Shown here in pieces: positions 1 through 8,796 of a stretch of 47,750 nt of DNA. The first letter of the stretch is position 1, and each line of letters opens with the position of its first letter. The notes under the pieces were generated by a model that searched no databases, was not told the origin of the DNA, and was given only the letters and a program-made list of their open reading frames with translations. Position numbers and translations under genes: made by a program. This DNA comes from JAWOJB01 sp046484325. GTDB taxonomy: Bacteria; Actinomycetota; Acidimicrobiia; Spongiisociales; ZC4RG35. The stretch spans positions 1 to 47,750 of the forward strand of contig JAWOJB010000084.1 of the NCBI GenBank assembly GCA_046484325.1, given 5' to 3'.

Positions 1-117
1 TTGCCTGACACTTACCTGCAGACAGAGCTGGAGGCTTCTTTCATTTATGAAGATACACCCGATCAGGTGAAAGCAACGGGCGATGTTAAGGCCGATATGG
101 AAAAATCAGACCCCCGG
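1..117 (+). pseudogene. mfd: Fragment of transcription-repair coupling factor Mfd, foreign composition
   Basis: Frame 1 encodes about 38 residues that closely resemble the start of the Mfd helicase domain. Recognisable pieces are TELEASFIYEDTPDQ and KADMEKSDP, which in intact Mfd run into a 'MDRL-CGDVG-GKT' Walker A segment. The wording is that of Bacteroidetes Mfd as I recall it. The piece is visibly AT-richer than everything to its right. Just after the DP residues the match stops and G+C-rich DNA begins, although a DVG triplet follows shortly after. No start or stop of Mfd is present. It is either a chimeric joint made in assembly or cloning, or a very recent insertion; I favour an artefact because it sits exactly at the window edge. 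Confidence 0.75.
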
Positions 118-225
118 GAGCTGGGTCTGCTCGATGTCGGTCATGGTTCACCTCGTGATCGTGGATCGACCGCATGCTGCCACACGACGCACCGGCGGAC
201 CGCCCGGCGTCGGTACCCCGGACGG

Positions 226-1746
226 GTGCGGCTCTTCCACCACTCCCCCGCCGCCGACGACGTCGGGTCCGCCGGGCTCTCGATTCTCAGCCGCCGGTCG
301 CTGCAGTGGGCCGGGCTGGCCGCCGGGCCGATCGCCGCCTGGCTGGTCTACGTGTCTCTCCCGACCGACGAGCTCACCGACGCCGGTCGGGCCACGGCGG
401 CGGTGGCGGCATGGATGGCGGTGTGGTGGCTCACCGAGGCCGTCGAGGTCCCGGTGACCGCCCTCCTCCCGGTGTTGCTGTTCCCCGTCGTTGGTGCGAC
501 CACCATTCGCGAGGCCACCTCCCCCTATGCCAACGAGCTCATCTTCCTCTTCCTCGGCGGCTTCGTGCTCGCCCTCTCCATGCAGCGGTGGGGCCTCGAC
601 GAGCGGATCGCCCTCATCACGCTCCGGCTGGTCGGCGACCGACCTCGCAACATCATCGGTGGCTTCATGCTCGCCACGGCGGTGATGAGCATGTGGGTGT
701 CCAACACGGCGACCGTGGCGATGATGGTACCGATCGCCCTCAGCGTCGCCGATCTGGTCGACCGGATCGATCCCGACTCCGACGCCCAGGGATCGCTGAC
801 GATCCCCCTCTTGCTCGGCGTGGCCTATGCCGCCTCGATCGGAGGCATGGGCACGATCATCGGTACCCCGCCCAACCTGTTCGTGGCGTCGTTCATCAGA
901 GAGCGGTTCGGGGTGGAGGTCTCGTTCCTCGACTGGATGCTGCTGGCCATGCCCCTCGTCGTGATCTTCCTGCCCCTGGGCTGGTGGCTGCTGACCCGGC
1001 GGCTCCACCGGGTGAGCAGCCGGCGCATTCCGGGCACCGCCACCCACGTGCGCGAGCGCCTGCACGGGCTGGGGAGGCCGCACGCCGGCGAGATCATCAC
1101 CGTGGCCGTGTTCAGCGTCACCGCCCTGGCGTGGATCACCCGTCCACTGCTCACCGAGCTCGAGCTGTTCGGGTTCCGCCCCCTCGCCGGGATTACCGAC
1201 ACGGGCATCGCGGTGGCAGCCGCCGTGGCGCTGTTCGTGATCCCGGCGGAGCCGCGCAAGCGAGTGTTCACGATGGACTGGGAGACCGCCCGGCGCCTCC
1301 CGTGGGGGATCCTGCTGCTGTTCGGCGGCGGCCTCAGCCTGGCGGCCGCCCTCGATGGAAACGGGGTCTCGAGCTATCTGGGATTGCAGGCCCAGGGGTT
1401 GGCCGGTCTTCCCGTTGCGGTGGTCGTGTTCGTCGTGGCGACCGTGGTCGTCTGGATGACCGAACTCACGAGCAACACCGCCACCACGGCCACCCTCGCC
1501 CCGATCCTGGCCGGGATCGCGGTGGGCATCGGGATCGACCCGATCCTGCTGGTCGTTCCCGTGGCGCTTGCCGCATCCGCCGCCTTCATGATGCCGGTCG
1601 CCACCCCGCCCAATGCCATCGTCTTCGGATCTGGCAGGATCGGGATGCCCGACATGATCCGGGCCGGTGTCTGGATGAACCTCGTCTCGATGGTGCTCGT
1701 CACCATCACGGTGCTCGTCATGGCCCCGATCGTGTTCGGCATCTGA
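226..1746 (+). CDS. SLC13/DASS-family sodium:anion symporter
   Basis: About 506 residues with roughly a dozen hydrophobic segments, the normal length for the divalent anion:sodium symporter family. Both hallmark SNT motifs are present, near residues 159 (SNTATVAMMVP) and 416 (TSNTATTATLAP). Each is followed by a prolyl loop, GTPPNLFV and ATPPNAIV, that in this family lines the sodium and substrate sites. Substrate could be a dicarboxylate, sulfate or phosphate; nothing here decides it, though a SulP transporter lies two genes away. The open frame runs to base 1 only because it is fused to the foreign Mfd fragment. GTG at 226 is the first start codon in frame after the joint, so the true N-terminus is uncertain. 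Confidence 0.85.
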   Translation: MRLFHHSPAADDVGSAGLSILSRRSLQWAGLAAGPIAAWLVYVSLPTDELTDAGRATAAVAAWMAVWWLTEAVEVPVTALLPVLLFPVVGATTIREATSPYANELIFLFLGGFVLALSMQRWGLDERIALITLRLVGDRPRNIIGGFMLATAVMSMWVSNTATVAMMVPIALSVADLVDRIDPDSDAQGSLTIPLLLGVAYAASIGGMGTIIGTPPNLFVASFIRERFGVEVSFLDWMLLAMPLVVIFLPLGWWLLTRRLHRVSSRRIPGTATHVRERLHGLGRPHAGEIITVAVFSVTALAWITRPLLTELELFGFRPLAGITDTGIAVAAAVALFVIPAEPRKRVFTMDWETARRLPWGILLLFGGGLSLAAALDGNGVSSYLGLQAQGLAGLPVAVVVFVVATVVVWMTELTSNTATTATLAPILAGIAVGIGIDPILLVVPVALAASAAFMMPVATPPNAIVFGSGRIGMPDMIRAGVWMNLVSMVLVTITVLVMAPIVFGI

Positions 1747-1840
1747 GCCATGGTGAGGCCGAAGGACTCTGGACACCGGCCCGGCGGCGCGCATCCATCG
1801 GAGGTGAGGGTCGGGATCGCCCGGTGAGGGGGTTCTGATC

Positions 1841-3460
1841 ATGGTGGGTCCGAGAGTCTCGATCGGGGTCATCGCCGCCCTGATGGCGGCAGCCATGGTG
1901 ATTCTTCCGGCCGCTCCGGCCGGCGCCACCGTTCCCGGCGACGACGGCCTGATCGTCTTCGTGGATGGCGGCGACATCCACGTGATGTGGCCCGACGGGT
2001 CGGGCCGGGTGAACCTGACCCAGCACCATGCCGTCGACCGCTCTCCGGACTGGTCCCCCGACGGGCGGTGGTTCGCCTTCGTGTCAGACCGGGGCGGATC
2101 GGATGGCATCTACGTGATGACCGCTGCCGGCGGCGGCCTTCGGCTGGTGGGCCCGGGGACCGAGCCGGCGTGGTCGCCCGATGGCCGACGCTTCGCCTTC
2201 GTCCACGACGACGCAATCTGGGTGATGAACGCCGATGGGACTGGCCGGCGGCGGCTCACCGAGCCGGCGAGCGACACGTGGACCTCCCCCGGTGGTGATC
2301 GTTTCCCCGGACAGCTCGACGGCACGCCGGTCTGGTCGCCGGACGGCACCCGCATCGCGTTCAACCGGCTCTACGGCGGGTACGACCGCGCCCTCTTCAT
2401 CATCCCAACCACCGGGGGCCCGCCCACCAAGATCCGGGACCTGTCGAACGAGTGGTTCTACGACTGGTCACCGGACGGGACCCGGCTGGTCGGGACCTGG
2501 GCGAGCGTATCCCAGGGCGGGTTCATGAGCCAGGCGTTGCAGATCGTCACCGCCGACGGTCGGGATCGGGTCCTCCTCCCCAACCTCTCGGGGGCGCTAT
2601 TCAGCCCCGCCTGGTCGCCTGCCGGCGATCGGCTGGTGGCGGCCTTCTACGCCGGTGCGACACCGCCGGCCATGATCGTCACGATGAACGTGGACGGCTC
2701 TGCCGTCACCTACCTCCCCGAGGGAACCCAGCCGGATTGGCAGGCCGTGAATCCGTATCCGGTGGGTCTGGTGGATCCGGCGGCGGGGGTGTGGTATCTG
2801 CGCGGGGCCGATGCGGCGGTCACCTCGTTCTACTACGGCAACCCCGGCGACGTCCCGATGATGGGCGACTGGAACGGCGACGGGATCGACACCCCGGGCC
2901 TCTACCGCCCCTCGGACGGCTACGTGTACCTGCGGAACTCCAACACCCAGGGTGTTGCCGACGTGCGGTTCTACTTCGGCAATCCCGGCGACATCCCGCT
3001 GGCCGGGGACTTCGACGGTGACGGGCTCGACACGGTGTCGCTGTACCGCCCCTCGGAAGGCCGCGTCTACATCGTCAACCGGCTGGGCTCGGGCGATGCC
3101 GGGCTGGGAGTCGCGGACCGGGCCTACTACTTCGGGAATCCCGGGGACAAGCCGTTCGTCGGCGACTTCGACGGCGACGGGGTGGACACCATCGGACTCC
3201 ACCGGGAGACCACCGGACTCATGTACTTCCGCAACGACCACGCAGCCGGCCCTGCCCAGTGGAGCTTCCTGTATGGCGACCCGGGAGACCGGGTGGTCGC
3301 CTATGACTGGAATGGGGACGGAGCCGACTCGGTGGCGGTGTTCCGGCCCTCCAACGCCAAGCTGTACATCCGCTTCACCAACACCGTCGGGATCGCCGAC
3401 CGGGAGTACTTCTTCGGTGACGGCGACTGGCTCCCAGTCGCGGGCACCTTCGGACCCTGA
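1841..3460 (+). CDS. Secreted TolB-like propeller with FG-GAP-like repeats
   Basis: A 539-residue exported protein. The N-terminus has a signal peptide ending near an AGAT/VPG cleavage region around residue 30. Residues about 35 to 300 carry repeated 'P-D-W-S-P-D-G' blades typical of TolB/PD40 beta-propellers. The C-terminal 220 residues hold four to five repeats of the form F-Y-Y/F-G-N-P-G-D followed by GDFDGDG or DWNGDG and then LYRPS. Those acidic loops look like calcium-binding FG-GAP/VCBS-type sites. The fusion of the two repeat types is, from memory, common in Acidimicrobiia. No enzymatic residues are visible; binding or a surface role is inference. ATG 1841 gives a clean signal peptide. 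Confidence 0.8.
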   Translation: MVGPRVSIGVIAALMAAAMVILPAAPAGATVPGDDGLIVFVDGGDIHVMWPDGSGRVNLTQHHAVDRSPDWSPDGRWFAFVSDRGGSDGIYVMTAAGGGLRLVGPGTEPAWSPDGRRFAFVHDDAIWVMNADGTGRRRLTEPASDTWTSPGGDRFPGQLDGTPVWSPDGTRIAFNRLYGGYDRALFIIPTTGGPPTKIRDLSNEWFYDWSPDGTRLVGTWASVSQGGFMSQALQIVTADGRDRVLLPNLSGALFSPAWSPAGDRLVAAFYAGATPPAMIVTMNVDGSAVTYLPEGTQPDWQAVNPYPVGLVDPAAGVWYLRGADAAVTSFYYGNPGDVPMMGDWNGDGIDTPGLYRPSDGYVYLRNSNTQGVADVRFYFGNPGDIPLAGDFDGDGLDTVSLYRPSEGRVYIVNRLGSGDAGLGVADRAYYFGNPGDKPFVGDFDGDGVDTIGLHRETTGLMYFRNDHAAGPAQWSFLYGDPGDRVVAYDWNGDGADSVAVFRPSNAKLYIRFTNTVGIADREYFFGDGDWLPVAGTFGP

Positions 3461-3547
3461 GCCACCCGACGGGGTCGTTGCCCGCGGTCGACCGTCTGGG
3501 CTCGGTAGCGTGCCGATCATGGCTCCCCCCGTGTTCGGGCTCTGACG

Positions 3548-5317
3548 ATGGCGAGGCCGCGGCCGGGCCCCGGAGCGAGCCCGGTCATGTTCTGGATGCC
3601 CGGGCTCGCCGCCGCCCGCGGATACCGGAGGGCGTGGCTCCGCGAAGACCTGAGCGCCGGCCTGGTGCTGACCGCCCTGCTCGTCCCCCAGGGCATGGCC
3701 TACGCCCAGCTCGCCGGGCTCCCGCCGGTCACCGGGCTGTACACGACGATCATCGCGCTCCTTGCCTACGCCGTCTTCGGGCCGTCCCGGATCCTGGTCC
3801 TCGGGCCGGACTCGGCACTGGGGCCGCTGATCGCCGCGGCGATCCTGCCCCTCGTCGGTGCCGGCGGCGACCCCGCCCGAGCAGTGGCGCTGGCCGGTCT
3901 GCTGGCCCTGATCATGGGGGTGATGTGCATCTGCGCCGGCCTGGCCGGGTTGGGCACACTCGCCGAGCTCCTGTCAAAGCCGATCCGGGTCGGCTACCTG
4001 AACGGGATCGCGATCGTGGTGATCGCGAGCCAGCTCCCTTCCTTCTTCGGGTTCTCGGTCGACACCTCGAGCACGCTGGGCGAGCTCTGGGCGTTCCTCC
4101 AGGGGCTGGCTTCGGGCTCGACGAACGGCGCCGCCCCCGCCATCGGCCTGGTCTGCCTGGGCATCATCCTCGGCTTCCGGGTCTGGAGGCCCCGGGTGCC
4201 CGGTGTGCTGGCGGCGGTGGTCGTCTCGACGCTGGCCGTCATCCTCCTCGACCTGGCGGAGCGCGGCCTGGCGCTGGTCGGCCCGGTGCCGTCCGGGTTC
4301 CCGGTGCCCTCGCTGCCCTCGATCGACCTCGCCGACGCCGGGAACCTGGTGCTGGCGGCGGCAGGCATGGCGTTCGTGACCCTGGCCGATACCTCCGCCC
4401 TCTCCAGGGCGTTCGCCGGGCGGGCCGGTGAGGAGGTCGACCCCAACCAGGAGATCGTGGCACTGGGGGTGGCCAACGTGTCGGTGGCCCTCTTCCAGGG
4501 TTTCCCGGTAAGCGCCAGCTCGTCCCGGACCGCCGTTGCCAAGACCGCCGGCGCCCACAGCCAGCTCGTCGGAGTCGTGGGAGCCTCCGCCATGCTGATC
4601 CTGCTGCTCATCGGGGGTGGCCTGACCACCTACCTCCCATCGGCGTGTCTGGCGGCGATCGTCATCAGCGCCGGGATCGCCCTCTTCGACCTGCCGGAGA
4701 TGCAGTGGCTCTGGCGGGTTCGCCGTTCCGAGTTCTGGCTCTGCACATCGGCCTTGCTCGGGGTGGTGGTGGTGGGTGTGCTGGAGGGAATCGCCATCGC
4801 CATCGCCCTCTCGCTCGCCAACTTCGTCCGCCGGGCACTCCGGCCCCACGATGCCGAACTGGGCCGGCTCGCAACCACGAAGGGCTACCACGACACCTCC
4901 CGCCATCCCGAGGCCGCCCTCATCCCGGGGCTCATCGTCTACCGGTTCGACGCCCCGCTGTTCTTCGCCAACGTCGAGCACTTCGCCCGCCGGGTGAAGA
5001 GTCTCATCGCGTCTCGATCCGAGCCGGTTCGGTGGGTGGTCGTGGCCGCCGAGCCGGTCACCGACATCGACACCACCGGTGCCGAGATGCTCGTCGACCT
5101 CCTCGCCGATCTCCGCCGGATCGGGGTGGAGCTCGCGTTCGCCGAGCTCAAGGGCCCCGTGAAGGACCGGCTGCGACGCTACGGGATCTTCGACGACATC
5201 GGCGAGGATCGGGTGTTCCCGACGCTCGGCACCGCCGTCGACGGATACCTCGAAGCCACCCGGGTCGACTGGCACGATCCCCTCGACGGCCCGAGGCCGC
5301 CCTCCCCGGGCGACTGA
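3548..5317 (+). CDS. SulP-family anion transporter with STAS domain
   Basis: A 589-residue protein with the SulP layout. About 10 to 14 membrane helices occupy residues 20 to 430, including the signature PQGMAYAQLAGLPPVTGLYT. A cytoplasmic STAS domain follows at roughly 455 to 570 (FFANVEHFARR, then DIDTTGAEML). SulP proteins move sulfate, bicarbonate or carboxylates by proton or sodium coupling; the substrate cannot be read from sequence. The STAS position often occupied by a phosphorylatable serine is a threonine-rich DIDTTG. An alternative start is ATG 3587, 13 codons in, with GGAG upstream. The LysE-type gene starts 38 bases downstream and may be cotranscribed. Confidence 0.9.
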   Translation: MARPRPGPGASPVMFWMPGLAAARGYRRAWLREDLSAGLVLTALLVPQGMAYAQLAGLPPVTGLYTTIIALLAYAVFGPSRILVLGPDSALGPLIAAAILPLVGAGGDPARAVALAGLLALIMGVMCICAGLAGLGTLAELLSKPIRVGYLNGIAIVVIASQLPSFFGFSVDTSSTLGELWAFLQGLASGSTNGAAPAIGLVCLGIILGFRVWRPRVPGVLAAVVVSTLAVILLDLAERGLALVGPVPSGFPVPSLPSIDLADAGNLVLAAAGMAFVTLADTSALSRAFAGRAGEEVDPNQEIVALGVANVSVALFQGFPVSASSSRTAVAKTAGAHSQLVGVVGASAMLILLLIGGGLTTYLPSACLAAIVISAGIALFDLPEMQWLWRVRRSEFWLCTSALLGVVVVGVLEGIAIAIALSLANFVRRALRPHDAELGRLATTKGYHDTSRHPEAALIPGLIVYRFDAPLFFANVEHFARRVKSLIASRSEPVRWVVVAAEPVTDIDTTGAEMLVDLLADLRRIGVELAFAELKGPVKDRLRRYGIFDDIGEDRVFPTLGTAVDGYLEATRVDWHDPLDGPRPPSPGD

Positions 5318-5355
5318 CCGGTCCTCGGTGGGCGACGACGGCCATACTCAGGCGG

Positions 5356-5970
5356 ATGTCCCGCGCCCTCCTCGACGGCCTGCTCGCCGGGTATGGCATC
5401 GCCGTGCCGGTGGGGGCGATCGCCATCCTCATCGTCGGAGTGGGAATGCGGTGCGGGTTCGCCTGCGCCGCCGCCGCCGGGGCCGGAGCGGCCACGGCCG
5501 ACCTCATGTACGCCACGGTGGCGGCGGTGGCGGGGACCGCCGTGGCGCGGGTGCTCGCCCCGTGGTCGACGACGATCCGCGTCGTCAGCGCCGGGGTGCT
5601 GGTGGGGCTTGCCGTGGCGGGACTGGTCCGGGCTCGCCGGCCGGCCGCGCCCCCCGCCGAGGCGGTAACCGTGCGAAGGGGAGAGCTGGTCCTCACCTAT
5701 GCGAGGTTCCTCGGTCTGACGATCATCAACCCGCTGACCGTCGTGTACTTCACGACCATGGCCGTCGGCTCCGGGGCCGGCCGCTCATGGACCCCGGCCG
5801 AGGTGGCCGTTTTCGTGGTCGGGGCGTTCGTCGCCTCGCTCTCGTGGCAGCTGTTCCTGGCCGCCACCGGGGCGATGGCCCGTCGAGGGCTCTCACCCCG
5901 GTTTCAGACCCGGGCTGCGGTCGCCGGCAACCTCCTCATCCTGGTGATGGCGGCCCGGATCCTCTTGTGA
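5356..5970 (+). CDS. LysE/RhtB-family exporter-like membrane protein
   Basis: 204 residues and about six hydrophobic segments, matching the compact LysE (amino-acid and small-molecule exporter) fold. The N-terminal stretch GYGIAVPVGAIAILIV corresponds to the family's 'P-G-P-x' helix 1, and LTIINPLTVVYF to the conserved 'NPK/NPL' helix. ATG 5356 is chosen because the protein then begins directly with the first transmembrane helix, as in the family. Substrate unknown. It follows the SulP gene on the same strand and converges with the downstream stress protein gene, with only 7 bases between them. Confidence 0.8.
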   Translation: MSRALLDGLLAGYGIAVPVGAIAILIVGVGMRCGFACAAAAGAGAATADLMYATVAAVAGTAVARVLAPWSTTIRVVSAGVLVGLAVAGLVRARRPAAPPAEAVTVRRGELVLTYARFLGLTIINPLTVVYFTTMAVGSGAGRSWTPAEVAVFVVGAFVASLSWQLFLAATGAMARRGLSPRFQTRAAVAGNLLILVMAARILL

Positions 5971-5977
5971 TCGCCGA

Positions 5978-6841
5978 TCAGCGGGCAACCGGCTCGGGAT
6001 GGGGCACGACGGCGAGCGGGAACGGGCTGTGCCGGATCAGGTATGAGACGGTGCCCCCGATCGCCTCAAACTGACTCGCCCCCCGCTTGCCGACCACGAT
6101 CAGCCCGGCGCCCACCCGCTCGGCCACCTCGAGGATCCCCACCCGTGGGTCGCCATTGACGACAACGGGCTCGTGCTCGACGCCGCGAGCACGGAGGGCC
6201 TCGCAGCACTCCTCGATCTCCTCCTTGGCCCGCTCGTTTACCTCGTCGAGACGCCCCACCGGGAGCTCGGCTCCGGGATCCAGGCATCGCACGACGGTCA
6301 CCCGGGCTTCCAGGTCGGCACACAGCGAGGCACCCCACTCGAGGGCGTCGTCCGCCGCCCGCGACCGGTCGGTGGCGATCACGACGCGGTCGAGGCCGCA
6401 GGCGGTGTCCCCGGCGGCGAGCGGTACCAGCACCAGAGGCCGGAGCGTGTGCCACAACAGCCGACGGCTGACCGAGCCGAGCATGAGGCCCGGGATCGTA
6501 CCGAGACCACGGGTGCCGAGAACGACCATCGCCACCGCCGGGTCGGTCTCGGCCTCCAACAGCACCCTGGCCGGATGCCCATGGATCGATCGTGCCTCGA
6601 CCTCGCCGCAGCCGGCGCGCTCCACGACTGCGTCGATGCGGGAGTGGACGTGATCATGCATCTCCCCGGTGGGGTCGGCGGTCCCGGGCAGGAAGCCACC
6701 GTCGGGACGGGACCAGGCCATCACGGCGGTGATCCCCAGGCCGGTGCGAGCTGCGAGGGCGCCGGCCCACCGCAGTGCGGCGGTTGCGCTCGTCGATCCA
6801 TCGACACCGACGAGGACTCGGGTGGCGGGGCCGGCGTCCAT
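5978..6841 (-). CDS. Tandem-domain universal stress protein
   Basis: 287 residues made of two UspA domains, about residues 8-145 and 150-285. The first has the ATP-binding signature G-x2-G-x9-G-S (GTRGLGTIPGLMLGS); the second has the near match GKRG followed eight residues later by GT. ATP-binding tandem Usp proteins of actinobacteria accompany hypoxia and redox stress responses. The start at 6841 is preceded by a strong AAGGAGG site; the open frame extends further upstream without such support. Divergent from the cyclase gene, with 149 bases between them. Confidence 0.9.
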   Translation of the reverse strand: MDAGPATRVLVGVDGSTSATAALRWAGALAARTGLGITAVMAWSRPDGGFLPGTADPTGEMHDHVHSRIDAVVERAGCGEVEARSIHGHPARVLLEAETDPAVAMVVLGTRGLGTIPGLMLGSVSRRLLWHTLRPLVLVPLAAGDTACGLDRVVIATDRSRAADDALEWGASLCADLEARVTVVRCLDPGAELPVGRLDEVNERAKEEIEECCEALRARGVEHEPVVVNGDPRVGILEVAERVGAGLIVVGKRGASQFEAIGGTVSYLIRHSPFPLAVVPHPEPVAR

Positions 6842-6990
6842 CACGTCCTCCTTGTCGCCGTCCGCTCGTCGCAGGGTGCGACGTGTCCGGCCGCTCGGCC
6901 GGCCTGGGCCCATCATGGATGCACCCAGCGCAGGCGGCCAGAGCCGTTCGGACCATCCAGGACGAGCAGCCGGAGCGGAGTACTCGTACC

Positions 6991-8139
6991 ATGATCGCCA
7001 TGGCCCGGCTCTCGGCTTCCGATCGGGCACGCCTGCCCGACAGCGCCTTCGCCTACGTCGACTCGCAGGGCCGACGGCGGCTCCCGATCAACGACTCCTC
7101 CCACGTCCGCAACGCCCTGGCCCGCTTCGACCAGGTCGAGTTCGAGTCCGAGGCGGGCCGCAGGAAAGCCAGGGAACGACTGCTCAATGCCGCCAGGAAG
7201 CACGGGATCGTCCCGGTCGGCTTCATCACCGGCCAGCTCCGGGCCGACCAGCGGCACGCCGCCGCCGGCCGGTTCGTCATCGAGCTGGCACGGGTCGGAA
7301 CGTCGGACGAGCTCGAGCACCAGTTGCGGGAGGCGCTCTCCGATCCCACCCTCACCGTCCTCGTCTGGTCGGAGCAAGCCGGTTCATATGTCGACGTGGG
7401 GGGCCGTCCGTTCCCTCTCCCGACCGCAACACGCCGGCGGCAAGTGGCGCTGCTCGAAGCGCGCGGTCGTCCGGCGGCAGCCCTCGTCCATGATCATCGC
7501 GCCCTGGCAGACCCGGACATCGCCGAGGCGGTGCTGGCTGCCGTGCGGTTCGTGGTCGAGCGCGAGCGCCTGGACACCGAGCTCGCCTCCCGCCCGGTTG
7601 CGACGGCCGGGCTGCCCACCGGGTTCGTCACGCATCTGCTGACCGATATCGAAGGGTCGACCCCGCTCCTTGCCCAACTCGGCGATCGGTACGCCGACCT
7701 GCTCGCAGGGATGCGCCGGATCATCCGGCGCGAGGTCGTGCGAGCCGGCGGTCGCGAGGTCGAGGCCCGGGCCGACGAGTACGTGGCCGTGTTCGAGGAG
7801 GCCATCGGCGCAGTGAAGGCCGCCATCGCATTCCAGCGGGTCATCGCCTCCCGGAAGTGGCCCGGTGGCGTCGAGGTCCGGGTGCGGGTGGGCATCCACA
7901 GCGGCGAGATCACCCTCACCGAGAGCGGCTACGTCGGCCTGTCCGTTCACGCGGCGGCCCGGGTGATGACGGTCGCCGACGGCGGTCAGATCCTCACCAC
8001 CCGCGCCACACTCGATGCCATCGGACCATCGACGATCGAAGGGGTCGAGTTCCGAAGCCTCGGAAGCCGCCGGTTGGCCGGACTCCCCCAGCCCGAGGAG
8101 CTGCTCGTCGTGGAGGCCGACCGGCTCGTGGGCAGCTAG
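6991..8139 (+). CDS. Class III adenylate/guanylate cyclase-type protein
   Basis: 382 residues. The N-terminal 60 residues form a small charged module (DSAFAYVDSQGRRRLPINDSSHVRNAL, here abbreviated: SAFAYVDSQGRR then NALARF) seen in other actinobacterial proteins. The catalytic-type domain spans about 212-380. The metal-binding aspartates are D219 (TDIEGST) and D262 (RADEY), and the transition-state arginine is R324. The usual asparagine four residues earlier is H320, and the substrate-selecting lysine position reads E258. Such histidine variants occur in some actinobacterial cyclases, so activity is possible but not assured. ATG 6991 or ATG 7000 could be the start. Confidence 0.85.
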   Translation: MIAMARLSASDRARLPDSAFAYVDSQGRRRLPINDSSHVRNALARFDQVEFESEAGRRKARERLLNAARKHGIVPVGFITGQLRADQRHAAAGRFVIELARVGTSDELEHQLREALSDPTLTVLVWSEQAGSYVDVGGRPFPLPTATRRRQVALLEARGRPAAALVHDHRALADPDIAEAVLAAVRFVVERERLDTELASRPVATAGLPTGFVTHLLTDIEGSTPLLAQLGDRYADLLAGMRRIIRREVVRAGGREVEARADEYVAVFEEAIGAVKAAIAFQRVIASRKWPGGVEVRVRVGIHSGEITLTESGYVGLSVHAAARVMTVADGGQILTTRATLDAIGPSTIEGVEFRSLGSRRLAGLPQPEELLVVEADRLVGS

Positions 8140-8177
8140 ACGTCACGTCGATCGTCCGGGCATGCCAGGATCGGGGA

Positions 8178-8429
8178 ATGTGCAGGAACATCACGATCCT
8201 CAGGGGCCTGGAGCCCCCGGCGACGGCCGAGGAGATCGAGGCGGCCGCCCGGCAGTATGCGCGGAAGGTGAGCGGCGTTCAGACGACCTCGGCCGCCTCG
8301 GAAGTGGCCTTCGAGCTGGCCGTGGGGAGGATCGCCGAGGCCACCACCGAGCTGCTGGAGGGTCTCCCACCCCGTCGGCGGCCGCCCACGACCGCCCCTC
8401 CGCTCAGGCGCCTCTCCGGTGATCGCTGA
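8178..8429 (+). CDS. DUF2277 family protein
   Basis: 83 residues. The beginning MCRNITILRGLEPPAT followed by EEIEAAARQYARKVSGVQ matches the DUF2277 family as I know it, a group of small soluble proteins widespread in actinobacteria with no assigned role. The C-terminal 20 residues are proline- and arginine-rich and look disordered. It lies 38 bases after the cyclase gene on the same strand. Confidence 0.8.
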   Translation: MCRNITILRGLEPPATAEEIEAAARQYARKVSGVQTTSAASEVAFELAVGRIAEATTELLEGLPPRRRPPTTAPPLRRLSGDR

Positions 8430-8511
8430 CGCCCTGCCACCCCCGGCGAAGGTCTCTAGGTGCAGCCATTCAACGGGGATAGGTTCCACTCCAGGCAGGA
8501 GAGGACCGGTC

Positions 8512-8688
8512 ATGAAGGTTGAGACCACGCACGCGCGAGAGCGGACCGATCAGAGACTCCTCGACGAGCGGGCGCGTGACCGGATGGTCCGCGAGCGGCG
8601 GAGTGCGGCGAGCACGAAGGGCGGCAAGGGGCGTCGCCACGACGAACGCACCTCCTATCAGCGCCTCAAGATCACCCGTCGGGGCTGA
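8512..8688 (+). CDS. Small basic protein of unknown function
   Basis: 58 residues, very rich in Arg, Lys, Glu and Asp with almost no hydrophobic residues, so probably disordered or nucleic-acid binding. The start has a purine-rich GGCAGGAGAGGA site upstream. I do not recognise the family. Support is the ribosome site, same-strand spacing and its size. Confidence 0.5.
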   Translation: MKVETTHARERTDQRLLDERARDRMVRERRSAASTKGGKGRRHDERTSYQRLKITRRG

Positions 8689-8796
8689 CGACCCGGGACC
8701 CGAGCTTGTACCCGGACGAAACGTCCGTCTGGCCCCTGGCGCGGCGGGGCGCCAACCGTCACCCTGGCCTCAGGTCGCCATCCCGGGAAGTGGCCG

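Noticed and set aside
148..2109. Long minus-strand open frame opposite the symporter
   Set aside because: Its product is Arg/His/Gly/Asp-rich low-complexity text, typical of antisense frames in G+C-rich coding DNA.
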